Assembly (NCBI GenBank): GCA_015680685.1
Contig: MNCI01012675.1
Coordinates: 11,450-48,845 of the forward strand
DNA length: 37,396 nucleotides
Source: Gnetum montanum
Lineage: Eukaryota > Streptophyta > Gnetopsida > Gnetales > Gnetaceae
Direction: 5' to 3'
The first letter of the stretch is position 1; every line of letters begins with the position of its first letter. The position numbers were made by a program, and so were the translations under genes. This document shows positions 20,931-32,219 of the stretch, in pieces. The notes beneath the pieces were generated by a model, which worked only from the letters and a program-made list of their open reading frames with translations, was not told where the DNA came from and made no database searches.

Positions 20931-21300
20931 AAAAGCACTAATCTTAAAAGCCCTCTCATCTATTTGCAGATTGTTGGGAATGAGCCATGCAAGGCTCTTG
21001 TTGACTCAAGTTTTTGAGTTAATTTGATTTCTCATGAAATATACAATTCTTGGAACCTCCCTCCTCTGAAAAAGAGCAACATCCATTTAAAATTGATAGT
21101 TCATTCCATCACTATTCCTTTGGAACTAGTGAAGAACATTATGACTACTGCTTATGGGTGGTCATATCCTACCAATTGTCTGGTAATCATAATTAACAAC
21201 TGCAAAAGGGACTTTCCAATTATTATGGAAAGGGCTAGGTTTAGCACTATTGATACATGAATGAACATTAGAGATCTTTCCTTAAATATTTCAAAGAAAA
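20931..21300 (+). pseudogene. aspartic protease of Element 2 (broken)
   Basis: Aligned by eye with the Element 1 protease: KALVDSSF near 20990-21015 at the active site, LKKSNIHLKL, YGWSYPTNCLVI, and FPIIMERARFSTIDT up to the stop at 21258-21260. The catalytic Asp is kept, but the following Gly is Ser (DSS instead of DSG). A linker with an open frame at 21485-21667 leads toward RT and matches the 3' end of the Element 1 coding part. Confidence 0.7.
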
Positions 21301-21839
21301 ATGCATTCAAGAAGATCAAGAAGAAGTGAGTTCCATGCATCATGTATGGCGATACAGGGTGAACTACATGCAAAAAATTTGGTCTATGAAAAGAGCATCC
21401 ATTTCTACATGTAGGTAGTGTGCAAATGAGGTAAATATTCAAAGGTGCCTATATGCAGCAGCCACAAAATAGGAGGAAACCTAGTTGCAGATCACTGATC
21501 TTGGAAGCATCACACTTCACATTGAACCTGCTAAGAGACTAACATGTGCCTATGTTGAAGGTATGGATGAACTAGAACAAGTTCATCACCAACTCTTTCA
21601 TGATGCAAATGATGATACCTATTTGGGGGAGTTGAAAATCTATGTAATTTTAAATAAGAGCCCTTAGAGTTTAAAAATCTACCTACCAACATGGAGTATG
21701 CATTTTTGAAAAATGACAAGCTAGCAATCATCAATGCCAATATTACTCCTAAATAGAAACAAATGTTGTTGAGGGTGATCAACAAATGGCCAACAACCTT
21801 TTCTTTTTCATATCCTAAACTCAAACAAATTGATCCTAG

Positions 21840-23160
21840 GATATGCTAGCATCATATCTACACTAGTCCAACTATGAAGCCAAAGAGATAGTCATACTTA
21901 TGGTTAAACCAAAAATTAAAGTAGATCATCAAAGAGGAAATTGAACAACTTCTCAAGGCAAGGTTTATCTATCCCATTACAAATAGTGAGTGGCTTAGCC
22001 CACTCATGATTATGTCAAAGAAATGTAGCAAGTGGCAAGTTTGCATTGACTTTCGATTGTTGAATATGGTAACATTCAAAGATCCCTTTCCATTGCCATT
22101 TGTAAATCAAGTGTTGGACACTATATGTGGTCATTGCTATTATAGCTTTCTAAATGGTTATAGTGGCTATAACCAAATCTAGATTGTGCTAGAGGATCAA
22201 GCCAAAACAACATTCACGAGTTCCTAGGGAACTTTTACATATCGAAAGATTCCTTTTGGTTTGTGTAATTCTCTTGTAACATTCCACCACTTGGTCTTGA
22301 GCACTTTTTAGCAATAGATTGGTAATTGAGTGGAAGTCTTCATGGATTACTTCTCCACCTCTAGTGCCACATTTGACCAAGACTTAGACCACCTTGAGCA
22401 AGTTCTTAAAAGGTGTGTGGAGATAAATCTTTAGCTCAATTGGCAGAAGAGTCATCTGATGGTTTAGTAGGCCATTGTACTAGGGCATAGAATTTTTTAG
22501 GCAAGGATTGAGATGGACCCTAAAAATATAAGAATTATCTAAGTAATAACTAGCCAAGAAAAAACTATTAAATATGTCTAGTCATTCCTTGGACACACTA
22601 ACTACTAGAAATGTTTTATAGAAAATTTCTCTAAGATCACAAAAATGTTGGTCGAGCTTACAAAGAAAGATGCTCCATTCATCTAGACCAACGAATGAAA
22701 AAATACATTCCACAACCTCAAGTAGAAGCTCATAGAGACTCTATTCTATGAGTACTTAACTGGTCCAGACCATTTCATATAATGAAAGATGCATCAAATT
22801 ATTCCTTGGAAGATATGCTTACATAATCAAATGACAAGAAATATCTGTATTATATCCACTGCACAAGTCAAAATATTTTGGATGCACTGCTAAATTATAC
22901 CACAATGAAGAAAGAACTAATGCTAGTGGTGTATGCTCTAGAGAAGTTCAAGCACTATGTGATTCGATACAAAGTGTTTATGCACACTAATCATAGTTCC
23001 ATTTACTTCATCATGAACAAGCCAATGGTGAGCCCCCATATCATACGGTGGTTGGTGATCTTGCAAAAGTTCAATCTTACAATGGTAGATCGAAACAGGA
23101 TTGATAATGTGGTCCCTGATCACTTGTCTTGGTTACAATGGGATAACAAAGAGGAAGAGA
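21840..23160 (+). pseudogene. pol: reverse transcriptase and RNase H of Element 2 (broken)
   Basis: RT would copy the element RNA into cDNA. Motifs in order: FIYPITNSEWLSPL (about 21964), WQVCIDFRLLNM, FPLPFVNQVLD, FLNGYSGYNQ, FTYRKIPFGLCNS, and VFMDYFS (22336-22356) in place of the family's FMDD motif, so a catalytic Asp is lost. RNase H follows: NYTTMKKELMLVVYALEKF (from about 22893), MHTNHSSIYFI where TDH is usual, and VVPDHLSWL (near 23110). The FMDD-type box and context resemble Athila and Tat elements. Multiple stops. Confidence 0.85.
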
Positions 23161-23309
23161 GCCTACTCTCTGACCAATTTCCTAATGAACTCATCTTTAT
23201 AGATGAAATAAATAAACAAGTGTCCAATGAACCAAAATGGTATGATGGCATCCTTACTTATCTTCTTACTCAAGAGATGTTACAAGATCTAGACTATAAG
23301 GAGAAACAA

Positions 23310-24499
23310 TAGTTTCTTCATCAAGTGAAACACTTCATAAAAATTAATGAACATCTTTATAAGGTGTGCTCAGATGGCCTAGTTCATTGGTGTGTACTTA
23401 ATTCTAATCAACCATGTGTTCTCCAAGATGCTCATTAGGGTCCTTATGGGAGTCACAATGTTGAGAGATGCACAACCATTAAGATCATGATAGTAGGATA
23501 TTACTGGCCAATCATCTTCAGGAATGTCCACCAATTTTTCTACTCTTGTTAATGCTATCAATGAGATGGTGGGATAACCACTCGAATGAAGGAACCTCAA
23601 TAGTGGATTCAACCACTAAAACCCTTCAAAATATCAAGCATCAACATCAAGGGTTCCATCACACCCACGTCAAATTGAAAGGCATACGTAATTGTTAATG
23701 TTGATTACTGCATAAAATGGGCAGAAAAAACTACCTTGATTGGTTGTACATCATCTAATGTTACACAATTTGTACATAAAAATATTGTAAATAGCTTTAG
23801 GGTGCCACATACATTTATTTCTAACAATGGAACCCATTTTACAGGCACTACCTTTTGCAATCCTATGCAATGCTTGGAAGTTAAACATAAACTAATAACA
23901 CTTTACCACCCCCAAGCCAACGATCAAGAAAAACTTACTAATAGGAAGATCATAAAGATCTTGATGAGAACTATTAGAAAATATGGGAGAGACTAAAGTA
24001 CAAAACTAAAAGATGCCCTCTGGGCATACCTCTCAACATGGAAACTTCCTATAGGTTACTCCCCCATGAGCTAATGTATGAAAAATTACCAACTCTACCT
24101 ATCCAATCTGAGCTTCATATGCTTTTAATAGCTTGTGACTTGAACCTTGAACTTAGCCTAGCACAAAAGGAAATATTAATAAACTTGAATGAAGTGCACA
24201 AAGCATTTAGTAAATAATTCCATAACCTTAGGATAAGAAAAGTGAAATTTCAACCTAGAGACAAGGTCCTCTACTAGAACCTCACACATGTACCTTAATG
24301 AACTAAGTTTCAAATGTTGTGGAAAGGGCCTTATATCATTTATAAAACCTTTCCTTCTACATCCATGTTAATCTACAAACCTAAGAGCCTAAAAAAATAG
24401 CAATTGTTCAACACAAAACAAGTCAAATCTTTCCATGAGCCCAAGCAAGCAAGTGGAAGCAACACCTCAATGGATGAACAACCTTGCTCAATCTTTTGA
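23310..24499 (+). pseudogene. integrase and pol C-terminus of Element 2 (broken)
   Basis: Integrase would join cDNA to the genome. A degraded HHCC zinc domain is visible (DAH...GPYGSH near 23428-23455, then a C-x-x-C-like pair near 23546-23556, with GYYWP between). The catalytic core shows VDYCIKWAE (about 23699), ISNNGTHF (about 23818; the second catalytic Asp is Asn) and a Glu region near NDQEKLTNRKI (about 23920). The tail includes QMLWKGPYIIYK and LFNTKQVKSFHEP, ending at TGA 24497-24499. Stops and shifts abound. Confidence 0.82.
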
Positions 24500-24559
24500 A
24501 TCTTCTCCTTTCAACTTAGTTGTGGGTGAGATGGCCATTTGTGCTTATCATTTAAAGAG

Positions 24560-24720
24560 GCTCCTCAGCTTTTTCTAATTTTTTGTCTTACACTTTCTTT
24601 ATTTTTATACATTTATTTTGTTTTACACTTTGTTATTTTTCTAAATTTTTGTTTTACAACATCATTAGTATGTTTTTTTTTTCTAAATATTTTACAATTT
24701 ATTTTATATTTTCCTTTATT
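24560..24720 (+). repeat. T-rich tract after pol in Element 2
   Basis: Repeated TTTTGTTTTACA / TTTTTCTAA words occupy the same place as 8820-9005 in Element 1. The Phe/Leu-rich open frame at 24539-24724 arises from this composition. Confidence 0.65.
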
Positions 24721-26520
24721 CTAATGTGAATTTTTATTATTTTCTAAATAAAATTTCTTTATTGCCAATGGAACATAGTGATGCTATAGTTTTTTGCTAA
24801 TGGTGGTTTATATTTAACATTTTTGATTGCTAATGTTTGCTTTCTATTTTTGAATTTTTATGACTAATAACTAAGACAAAGTTTCTTTCTTATGGAACAA
24901 GTAGTGAATCCACATCATCCACCCATCCACAAACTCTATGTTTTTTCTTATTTTGGAAACATGAGGTCCCATTCCATTAGTAAAACCATAATGAACTTGT
25001 GCTTGGTGGTTTCTAGACCTAGGAAGGATTCAAAGGTTTCAAAAGGGTGTGACTTTAAGGGGATTCAAAGCTCTCTGTACCTTCTATCATCTTGACTGTA
25101 AGTGTGTTTTTCATGGATCTCTTAACATTTCATATTCACCAATAACAAGAAGTTGAATAAGTCTTTGCATGGTGTGTTTTCCATCCAAAAATTCTTAAAA
25201 AAAGAACAATGAACAAACAATGGAAATTCAAATCATATCCCTTAGACATAGTAAATGTGCTACAAGCATTGGTTATGGGACTAGAAAGATATGTTACCCA
25301 TGCCTAAAAATCCCCTCTAGCTAAGGCCCTTTCTTACTTCCTACATGTCTTTTCTCTTCTCTAAAAAGAATACTGATTGATATATGGAAGCATTCTTATG
25401 TCTCAAGGGGGTGGATTGGTCTTAGAGTGGTAATGTAAAGTCACTAAATGTGGTTGGTTTTGGTCTAGACTAAGAATAAATTCTATCAAGTCATTTAACC
25501 ATGAATTCCACAAGGGACTTCATGTGACCAAGATTGAGAACTCCATTCCACTCTTTCTATCATCCATTAATGCTTTCATAACTTACCTCACTTCCATGTT
25601 TTTGTTTAATGTCTCAATTTGATGTGTTGAAAATCTTAAATAGATTCTTCAGGTTTGGTCCTTGAATTTTCATAACCATTAATCAACTATGAGGCTCACA
25701 AACTCCTTCATTGAGGTTATGCAAGGGCAAAAAGGGAAAGTGCCACTATGGGAAAGATGCACTTACATATTTCATGGTTTTTTTAGTTAAGTTCCTCACC
25801 TTTAGATGTTACTACAATTAAAACTTTCATGTGCTCCATTATGCATCCAAATTTGCACTCCTTAAGGCATTTTTATTCATAAAATCTCATTCTCCAATCA
25901 TTTCTCAATTTTCTAAACTTCAAAACCTTCTTCTAATATTTTCATTGTGTTCTTTGTTATTTAGGCTTTCATTTAACTCCATTTTCATTCAAAACCTCCT
26001 TATATTTTTCAAATTTTGTCTTAGTCAATGGTGGTCAATAATTGCATCAACTAGGCTCCGTTGACATAGCACAAAAATTCTATAAATATCCAACACTTTG
26101 AAATTTTTGTCATTTTCTTCAAAATGAGAATCAAGTTTTTACAGTTTTTCATAGCCCATAACTTTCATACCATTTGTACAAATCACTCCATTCTTTAACC
26201 CTATAGCTATCGGAGGTAAGCTCTTGGTCATGGGGGCCATAAACCTTAAGGTTTATGATAAAAAATTTTCAAAATTTTTAAAAATTCTCTAAAGGGTTAA
26301 TGAATAGAATAATATTAAAGCATCAAATTTTGAGAGTTTAACCCTTCCAACAAACTCCGGTAAACCTAAATTTACTAATTAATATTAAAATAATAGTTGA
26401 GATGATCAAATTAGCCCTGATCACATCTTAGCCAATTGTGACTTTCCCAAAGAGATGAGGTATTCCAATTATTTCAAGTTATACATTAAATGCTAACCAT
26501 TGGACATGCTATAATTACAA
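24721..26520 (+). other. post-pol noncoding region of Element 2
   Basis: Matches Element 1 at 9040-10040: TCTTTGCATGGTGTG (25159), GCATTGGTTATGG (about 25268), the conserved block (25716-25760) and GTCATGGGGG (26227-26236). No open frame is kept between the two elements, so it is treated as noncoding. Between 26020 and 26110 a GTTGACATAG...TATAAATA stretch resembles LTR promoter DNA. Confidence 0.55.
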
Positions 26521-29378
26521 ATGACACCAAGAACAAAACAACTGCATGAAGGAGGATGATCACAACAAAAGGACAAATGACCTAGAGTTGGAAGGGAGTA
26601 ATAAGAACAAGCCTGAGAGTAGGTAGTGAAAACTCATGCAATAGGACCTCTTTGGGAGGAGCCCAAAGTGGAATCTATCTGAAAGATTCTCAAAGAAGAG
26701 GATGCAACTGAACAATCTCATCAAGGAGAGGTACAAAGGCTCATGCAAAGACTTGAGCTCACATTGACATAAGCCTACCTTAATACAATCAAGCCTTGTG
26801 ATGTCCAACACTCAGTTCTATAAGAAATAAACTTTGGACCATTCTTAAAACATGCTTCAACAGAATTTAAGATGTAGTTGCAAAACTCTTCTATGTTTCC
26901 AATCATCACTTCTAGTGGGAAGTGGTACATGGGAGAGACATATCTCTTTTGAAATAGAAGAAAGGTAGTAGCCACTATGAGAATCAAGGACATTTAGGTG
27001 CCCTACTTGGTTGAAGCTATAACACAAGCTCTTGGTCTACCTAATTTTGAAACCCATCTAGCAAAGATCTCCACCTAAGTAGACCTAGAAGCAAAAAAAG
27101 AGTGGACCCATTAGTGTTATGGGGTTGATCACAAGGAGTTTGCATGCTCACACTAGCAGAGCACATAAACTTCAAGATAATAGCTTATCACCTAAATTCA
27201 ATGGCAAGACCCAACAAGGTGACTACTTTCTCTGCCTATGCATCTATTGCTTTAAGTGAAAAATTCCCTATAAATCTTCCACAACTAATCTAGTTAGAGA
27301 TAGAAAAGTGCTTCAAGAAAAATGAACATGGAAGGAAAACCATACCCTTTCCATGCCTTATTATAAAACTCTGTAAAAGGGCAAGGATAGTTCACTGTAA
27401 AAATGATATAATCAGGCATAGTTCCATTTCCTCTTGGTTTGAAATGATGAAAGACAAGACCTCAAACATGTTCAAAGAAGAGGATTAGTAATTTCCACCT
27501 CCACCACCCACTTAGGAAACAATTCTGGAGGTCCATGTTGTCATTAATTGTCTACACAAAATTCTAGAGCAGCTCTTATATGAGTAGGTGTAGCAAGTAG
27601 GAACAAGTGGTAGGGATCCATCTGTGTACCATCCTGCGATGAGTAACCTCAACAAAGAAACTCAAATAATCAATTAGATGGAGGAAGGTGGGCCAATAAT
27701 CTTAGCCCAAATAATGTAGCTACCTACAAGGTTAATTCCTAGTGCTTGAGAGATAATAGTACCTCTCACAACAACAAAAATTCCAGGAAATCTCTTGAAA
27801 TGCTACTACCTTTTAGATGTTCTTGGAGAAGGACGAAGGGGAAATTGTCTTAGTGACACAACACCAAGAGTAGGAGACATTTTTGCATTGAATTATCGAA
27901 TTATCGAAGCACTGAATGCACTTGCATTATCTGTACTAGACATTTTTGCACTCAAATATGTGCTGATGTTTGTAGGAACTATTAGTAGTCAATTGAGTGT
28001 AGCCCAGCATGAGGAGTTGCTAGACCAACTTGTCGGAATTGGGCAACCAATACCAAATATCTTTAATTTTCTAGATAACATCACCACAACCCAATCAAAG
28101 TTACTTGAAGAAAAGGATAAATGCATCATTTTGAAAGGGTAACTCAAAATGGCTCAAGCACAAAACCAATGCTTGGCCATGCAGGTTGCCAAATTAAAAT
28201 CCTACCTTGTTGATACTATGCTCCTCAACCCTACACTAACAAGAGATGAAGCTTTTCAATAACTTCAAGATAGACTTAAATAGGTTAAGGTGGGGATATT
28301 GATGATCATCTTTGACTAGTCCATGGCTGAGGCCAAGAGATATTCAATTTATATGGACTTTGTCCAAATGTGCCTAGAGAATGAGATGCTAACCATAGAG
28401 ACTCATTTCCTACAGAATGTTGATGTGCAGAAACAACAAATGAAAGAATTCATTCATAAGCAATAGGAGCAACTAACTGAGGTAAACACTACACCGAGAA
28501 GATTGAAAGCTAAAAATAGAAATCTCTTTATGGAGGAAGTCCATGCCTTATGCCAAAAATCTATGATTAAGATTGCTACCTGGAAGAATGAGGCTCTCAA
28601 ATTTGAGAAATTCAAGAACCACTACAAACACCAAGTTGGCCTACAAAAGGAATTTAATGAAAAATACATCTAAATGGTAAAGGAAAAAATTAATGAGACC
28701 CTCTAGCAACTCCAGTAAGGACAAGAGGTGTGGAAACCTATCGTTGATGGGATAAATGCCTAAAATAAAGTCAAGATTTGCATGAAAAAGTTGCAGATTG
28801 AAGAGATAATAGAATACATGAAGCTTGCCAATCTTTGATATGCAAACCTAGAAATGTTGACTATTGGATAGCCATGGTTAGAGTTAGAGAAACAGGAGGC
28901 TAGCTTATACTTTCTATACAAGAAAGAGTTCAATGACCATAAGGAGACCAAGCAAAAACTTGAGATTGTAAACACTAAACTCAAAGTTCTCAAGGCAAGA
29001 TTTATTGATCAAAGATTAACTGCTAAGAATCTAGCTAGAAGAATGAATGATTACCAAGAACTACATAATGTAATTAGCTCATTCAACACCAAATGAACAC
29101 AATTTCTTACCTAGTTTGTCAATGTCAAGGATATGTTTCCAAAAATGCCCTATCCTTAGGGTGTTCCCATTTCGGTCAACATTGGCGAAGCTGTGTGGAC
29201 CATCCACAATCCCAAGAGTAAGAAGAAGAAGATGAAAACATTGTTGCATGCTTTCTGTCTTCCAACAAAATTTTCAGCCATAGTAGGACAATCACAATAG
29301 CCTTGACCATCATGTGTGCCTGATGCAAGAGAAGGTCATGCAAAACCTCAAGAGCCTCCATTGCCTAGGATCGTTTAA
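26521..29378 (+). pseudogene. ORF3 of Element 2, in the env-like position (broken)
   Basis: A decayed reading frame of about 950 codons runs from ATG 26521 (frame 1, to about 27170) and then frame 0 to TAA 29376-29378. Words such as EINFGPFLKHASTEFK, PYLVEAITQALGLPNFETH and AYHLNSMARPNKVTTFSAY lead to FPCLIIKLCKRARIVH (about 27346), which recalls the 'putative plant transposon protein' domain often found after pol in plant retroelements. The rest (28080-29090) is rich in Lys, Glu, Leu and Gln with heptad-like character, likely coiled coil. It ends near a basic KSKKKKMK. No signal peptide or clear membrane anchor. About 20 stops. Elements 1 and 3 lack it. Family assignment is from memory and tentative. 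Confidence 0.55.
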
Positions 29379-29598
29379 TCTTCTTCATCATCTTCACACT
29401 ATCAAAGGGATTGTATTTGTCAATTTTGTTTAGCTATTCAATTTTGTAGTCTTGAACACTCAAAGAATTTTGTAATGATTGTATATCAGTACACTTGGGC
29501 ACTTAGTGTTTGTTTGTATTTGTTTTATGTCTATCATCAATCAATAATTCCATACCTTTCAAAATTTGTAACTAACTAAAGGATGAGTTTTCATTCAA

Positions 29599-29609
29599 TT
29601 GTGGGGGTA
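29599..29609 (+). other. polypurine tract of Element 2
   Basis: TTGTGGGGGTA directly before TGATGA. The preceding GGATGAGTTTTCATTCAAT is identical in Element 1 (10578-10596). Confidence 0.7.
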
Positions 29610-30478
29610 TGATGAATCATAAATGGGTTATGTTGACTAGACCTCATTGACTAGGCCTCGTCAATGCATGATTTAATGCGTTGATGTGGCCCTATCAACA
29701 TAGTATCTATTTTTGCCTATAAATACTCACTAAACCATCATGTTTTTGGCAATCTTTGTCATAGTTGTACTAGAGCACTTAGAGTTTTCTTGCATGAAAG
29801 TTAGAATATTTTTCTAAGTGCTTGCAGTAGGAGTCAAGAGTGTATAGATCTTTATTAGAGCACTATTGTACCTAAGCATAGTAATGTGTGTGGCAATAAA
29901 GATGGGCTTTTTGATAAATCTTGTAGCACTTTGAAATAGATTAATTATTTATTTACGCAATTAATGTTTTATTGTATTTCCTTTAATGCTTTAATAAATT
30001 ATGCTAAATTAAGCTATATTAAATAGCAATTAATTAAGCACATAAGTACGACCACTTCGAGCATATGCTTGATGCTTGGTAATTCTAGTAATGCTTAACG
30101 TTTGGCAACCCAGTAGTGGTTAATGTGTTCAAGATGTGTACAAGAAGTGAGAATAGATATTTCTATTAGGATTAGTTAGGTGTAGCTAGTTAGAATAAAT
30201 TAACAATTTAATTATTTAATTTTTATCCTTTATTCTTTACCCTTAGGCAATTTAAAATACAAAACATAAAAATCATAAAAATAATATGCCTCAATTGCAC
30301 TTAACCATACATTTGCATTTCACAAGTGTAATTGGGAAGACAACGATTGCAGTGATTAGTTTCACTTCCTAGATACTAGTGTTCTTAGAAGGATATAAGT
30401 TCACAAAATTTGATCAGATCATGTGTGAACACCTAGTGATTCATATAGTTGGGCATAGAGTCTACTCACCGCTCATCA
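29610..30478 (+). repeat. 3' LTR of Element 2
   Basis: Starts TGATGAATCATAAATGGG (5' LTR: TGATGGATCATAAATGGG) and ends TCATCA. U3 has an added TTGACTAGGCCT-type copy relative to the 5' LTR. TATAAATA at 29718-29725, AATAAA at 29895-29900. Followed by CTATG. Confidence 0.92.
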
Positions 30479-31269
30479 CTATGTTAATTTTTGCATCATG
30501 ACTATCAATATTATTAACAAAAATATAGTAAATATGCACAAAACACAAAGAAAATGAATCAAGAAAAGAAAAAAATATAAAAAAAGAAAAAATAATAAGA
30601 AATAAAAAATGTATGAAGAATTATAAAATTTTGAAGAAATATAAAAATGTCAAAAATTGAAAAATGATAAAAAATTGTAAAACAAAAAGTGAAAATGCAC
30701 TTATCAATTATTGATCTAAGATTGAGCATATTTCCCATGACTAAACTCATGAATGGGCATTCTAGAAATGGATTGCATATTCCTTGGACTATACACTATA
30801 AGTTTCTCTTTTATCATCTTTAGTTATTTATGTTTCACTTGTTACCCCATTTAATATAGATGAAAATTAGGTTTTCATCATTTGGAGATGATATCTTGCT
30901 TAGCTAGAAGATATTTCTATTTGAGAGGATCTGGATATATTTTTTATGTTCTATTTGATTTTTTTGGTCTTTTTATTCATCACTTTCTTCTAGTGTATGG
31001 TTAGGATGTAGAATGTTCTTTTGTAAGTTTTTTCTTTAGTTTATTTTCTTAAAATAATAGGTAATAAGTGGGTTTGATGTCTACATGCATATTTTGAATA
31101 GTTTAGTATTCTCATTTTCTAGCCACTAGATCTCTTTTGGTTTAGTTGCTATTGTGTAGACATGGTTTTTCACACATACTAATTCCTCAAGTTTTTTCAT
31201 GAGCTAGTACAATGATTATATTAACTCTTTAAACTTTCAGCCATCAACTACATCCTTTATCATTATAAG
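30479..31269 (-). other. Element 3 interior next to its 5' LTR
   Basis: The minus strand carries a T-rich tract with TTTTTGTTTTACAA (about 30520-30690), like the post-pol tract of Elements 1 and 2. The part nearer the LTR (30700-31269) shows no clear gag. No credible primer-binding site survives at its right end. The A/T-driven minus-strand frame at 30559-30750 is not a gene. Confidence 0.5.
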
Positions 31270-32214
31270 TAATGTATGGAATTTTTTTCTCTTTACAATC
31301 TGATTGAATTCTATGCATGGGACTAGTATGCTATTTAGATCATTAAGCATTGATCACAAGCCACTATCTTCTCACTTGAACTAGTGGTAGTTCTATCCCA
31401 TATGATATAGTCTAAAGGCATATGATTACAATGTTATTTGGGCCTTGAGCTAAACTAATTAATAACATAAAAATTACACATTTAATGTAGTTAATAGTAA
31501 AATTAAATCCTACGCTAACCCCTAAGGGTGATGAGTGCATGCTCACTGTACATGTCCTAAACTCATGTATCCACTACTAGGATTATCAAGTATTATGCTA
31601 TTGGATGAACCAAGAAATAGTACTAATGAAACTTTCAAGTGAATATATTTTTACACTAAAAATGAGCATGCGCATTTTGCCAATGATTAATTTGAATATA
31701 AATATAAATATTAATTAAGTACATAGAAAGTAAATTGCATTGAGGGTAAATCTATGCTAAGTCAAAGTGTTGCAATAAATGTGAATCAATCTTGATCTTA
31801 TTGTTACCCATGAATTATATTCTAGTACAATGCCACTCAAGTAAGATGTTGTACAATTAACTTGAATCTATTTTGTAAGCACACACTGACTATTTTCTAA
31901 AGTTACAAAAGAAGACTAGAAGAGTTCAACTATACTGCTAACCAAATGGTGCTAACTATTTGGTGGATGCTCACATATTTATAGGTACATATGGAGATTT
32001 CATATGCATTGACACATCCTAGGATTCGTTTATGTATATGCATTAATGAGGTTGTGTTAATGCATATGCATTGAGATAACTATGATGTAGCAAATGTGAC
32101 ATAGTAGATACAATGTAGTAACTAACTAAGATGTGTAGCTAGGGATGTATTGATGCAAATGTGTCATAGCATCTATGATATTGCAACTAACTAATAGACT
32201 TAAAAAATTCATCA
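31270..32214 (-). repeat. 5' LTR of Element 3
   Basis: About 945 bp, within the size range of the other complete LTRs. On the minus strand it starts TGATGAATTTTTTAAG (from 32214), has U3 palindromes such as TGCATATGCA (32061-32070), and a TATA region ACCTATAAATATG at 31974-31985 followed by AGCATCCACC, close to the CCTATAAATATGCAC...ATCCACC of Element 2. The left limit (degenerate TAATGTATGG for TGATGAGTGG) is uncertain by some tens of bases. Confidence 0.68.
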
Positions 32215-32219
32215 CTTAA
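32215..32219. repeat. target site duplication, right copy, of Element 3 (CTTAA)
   Basis: Exact match to 14067-14071. Beyond it the minus strand resumes LINE A. Confidence 0.8.

Larger units (their letters stand above)
17422..30478 (+). mobile_element. Element 2: 13-kb full-length Athila/Tat-like LTR retrotransposon with ORF3 (decayed)
   Basis: LTRs of 840 and 869 bp bound an interior with a tRNA-Asp-type primer site, gag, protease, RT, RNase H and integrase in Ty3/gypsy order. A T-rich tract, a long post-pol region, ORF3 and a GGGGGTA tract follow. Every coding part holds several stops. Many are TAG where relatives have Gln or Trp, as expected from C-to-T decay of methylated DNA. It lies inside Element 3 and gives the pol reference that reveals the deletion in Element 1. 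Confidence 0.92.
14072..32214 (-). mobile_element. Element 3: old minus-strand LTR element without recognisable gag-pol, host to later insertions
   Basis: Two related LTRs (14072-14474 and about 31270-32214) are flanked by perfect CTTAA copies. Orientation follows from the minus-strand G-rich tract next to the left LTR, the minus-strand TATAAATA at 31976-31983 and the U5-like ACTCATCA end at 14072. Without the solo LTR and Element 2, about 2.9 kb of interior remains (14475-14677, 15489-17421, 30479-31269). It resembles only the post-pol region of the family: a T-rich tract, ACATGTTACCCATGC repeats and the block at 16311-16360. No gag, protease, RT or integrase was recognised, so these were probably deleted. 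Confidence 0.72.

Noticed and set aside
26030-26105. A further LTR fragment (GTTGACATAG...TATAAATA) inside Element 2
   Set aside because: The resemblance to the Element 2 U3/TATA is short, and the DNA on both sides still follows the post-pol region of Element 1, so an inserted LTR is not supported.
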